From positions 62,001-126,000 of the forward strand of contig NZ_JACHXW010000012.1 of NCBI RefSeq assembly GCF_014192395.1: a stretch of 64,000 bases of DNA, given 5' to 3'. The position numbers and the translations under genes were made by a program. Positions 64,000 to 64,000 of the stretch are shown here, in pieces; the first letter of the stretch is position 1; the number at the start of each line of letters is the position of its first letter. Under the pieces are notes generated by a model. The model was not told the origin of the DNA. It did not search any database and saw only the letters and a program-made list of their open reading frames with translations. Origin of the DNA: Paenibacillus endophyticus (GTDB lineage: Bacteria > Bacillota > Bacilli > Paenibacillales > Paenibacillaceae).

Positions 64000-64000
64000 G

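Overview
The window looks like chromosomal DNA of a spore-forming, soil-type Firmicute of the Paenibacillaceae (Paenibacillus, Cohnella or a close relative). Evidence is internal: strong AGGAGG-type ribosome sites, a GerA/GerC/GerB spore-germinant receptor operon, LplB/YtcP/LipO-type sugar uptake with YesM/YesN-type two-component control, S-layer-homology debris, many lipoproteins and moderate GC. No rRNA, tRNA or CRISPR array was seen.

Layout. 0-4.6 kb: a YesN-like AraC regulator cut by the left edge, a GH20 glycosidase and a Gfo/Idh/MocA dehydrogenase, a small sugar-catabolic group. 4.9-10.7 kb: a histidine kinase/response regulator pair facing a VTC-domain protein, a DUF4956 membrane protein and a Cthe_2159-like beta-helix lipoprotein; this looks like one surface/polymer module with its own sensor. 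10.9-14.8 kb: germinant receptor operon with a fourth small two-helix gene. 14.9-18.1 kb: an iron locus, with an AraC regulator joined in frame to a siderophore-binding lipoprotein, a near-perfect Fur box inside that reading frame, and a ferredoxin-NADP reductase of the YumC/IruO type. 18.2-20.1 kb: a decayed ABC exporter. 20.3-23.4 kb: arsenic operon arsR-arsI-arsB-arsC with three copies of one ArsR operator. 23.5-24.6 kb: gene debris. 24.7-26.8 kb: divergent MATE exporter and TetR regulator sharing three operator copies.

27-37.5 kb: a seven-gene carbohydrate uptake and processing locus: two permeases, binding lipoprotein, YesM-type kinase, YesN-type regulator, FAD oxidoreductase and SGNH esterase. 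37.6-42 kb: SDR with TetR debris, an orphan NarL-type regulator behind a broken kinase, cytochrome c, a Sco protein with a 50-residue membrane partner, and SLH debris. 41.9-45.4 kb: MerR regulator, aldehyde dehydrogenase and SDR, with two stretched-spacer MerR promoters. 45.6-49.3 kb: broken GNAT, SIMPL-domain protein, a small secreted protein, ECF sigma and anti-sigma. 49.6-52.8 kb: galE, MerR-methyltransferase fusion, and NudK fused to a deoxyribosyltransferase-like domain. 53-58.5 kb: IS110 stub, AraC/aldo-keto reductase pair, double nitroreductase, MarR and VOC protein. 58.6-61.4 kb: an AT-rich, nearly gene-free stretch with a hairpin repeat family, a large inverted repeat, and chemoreceptor and binding-protein debris. 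61.5-64 kb: a GH2 beta-galactosidase running off the right edge.

Two themes stand out. The first is dense one-component and two-component control, with recognisable operators next to the genes they should control. The second is unusually heavy gene decay: at least a dozen truncated, frameshifted or fragmentary genes. The most distinctive items are the AraC/lipoprotein fusion with an embedded Fur site and a coupled mini-cistron, the TCS-VTC-DUF4956-beta-helix module, the NudK fusion next to galE, and the hairpin repeat family near 58-60 kb. All family assignments come from reading motifs by eye; no database search was run.
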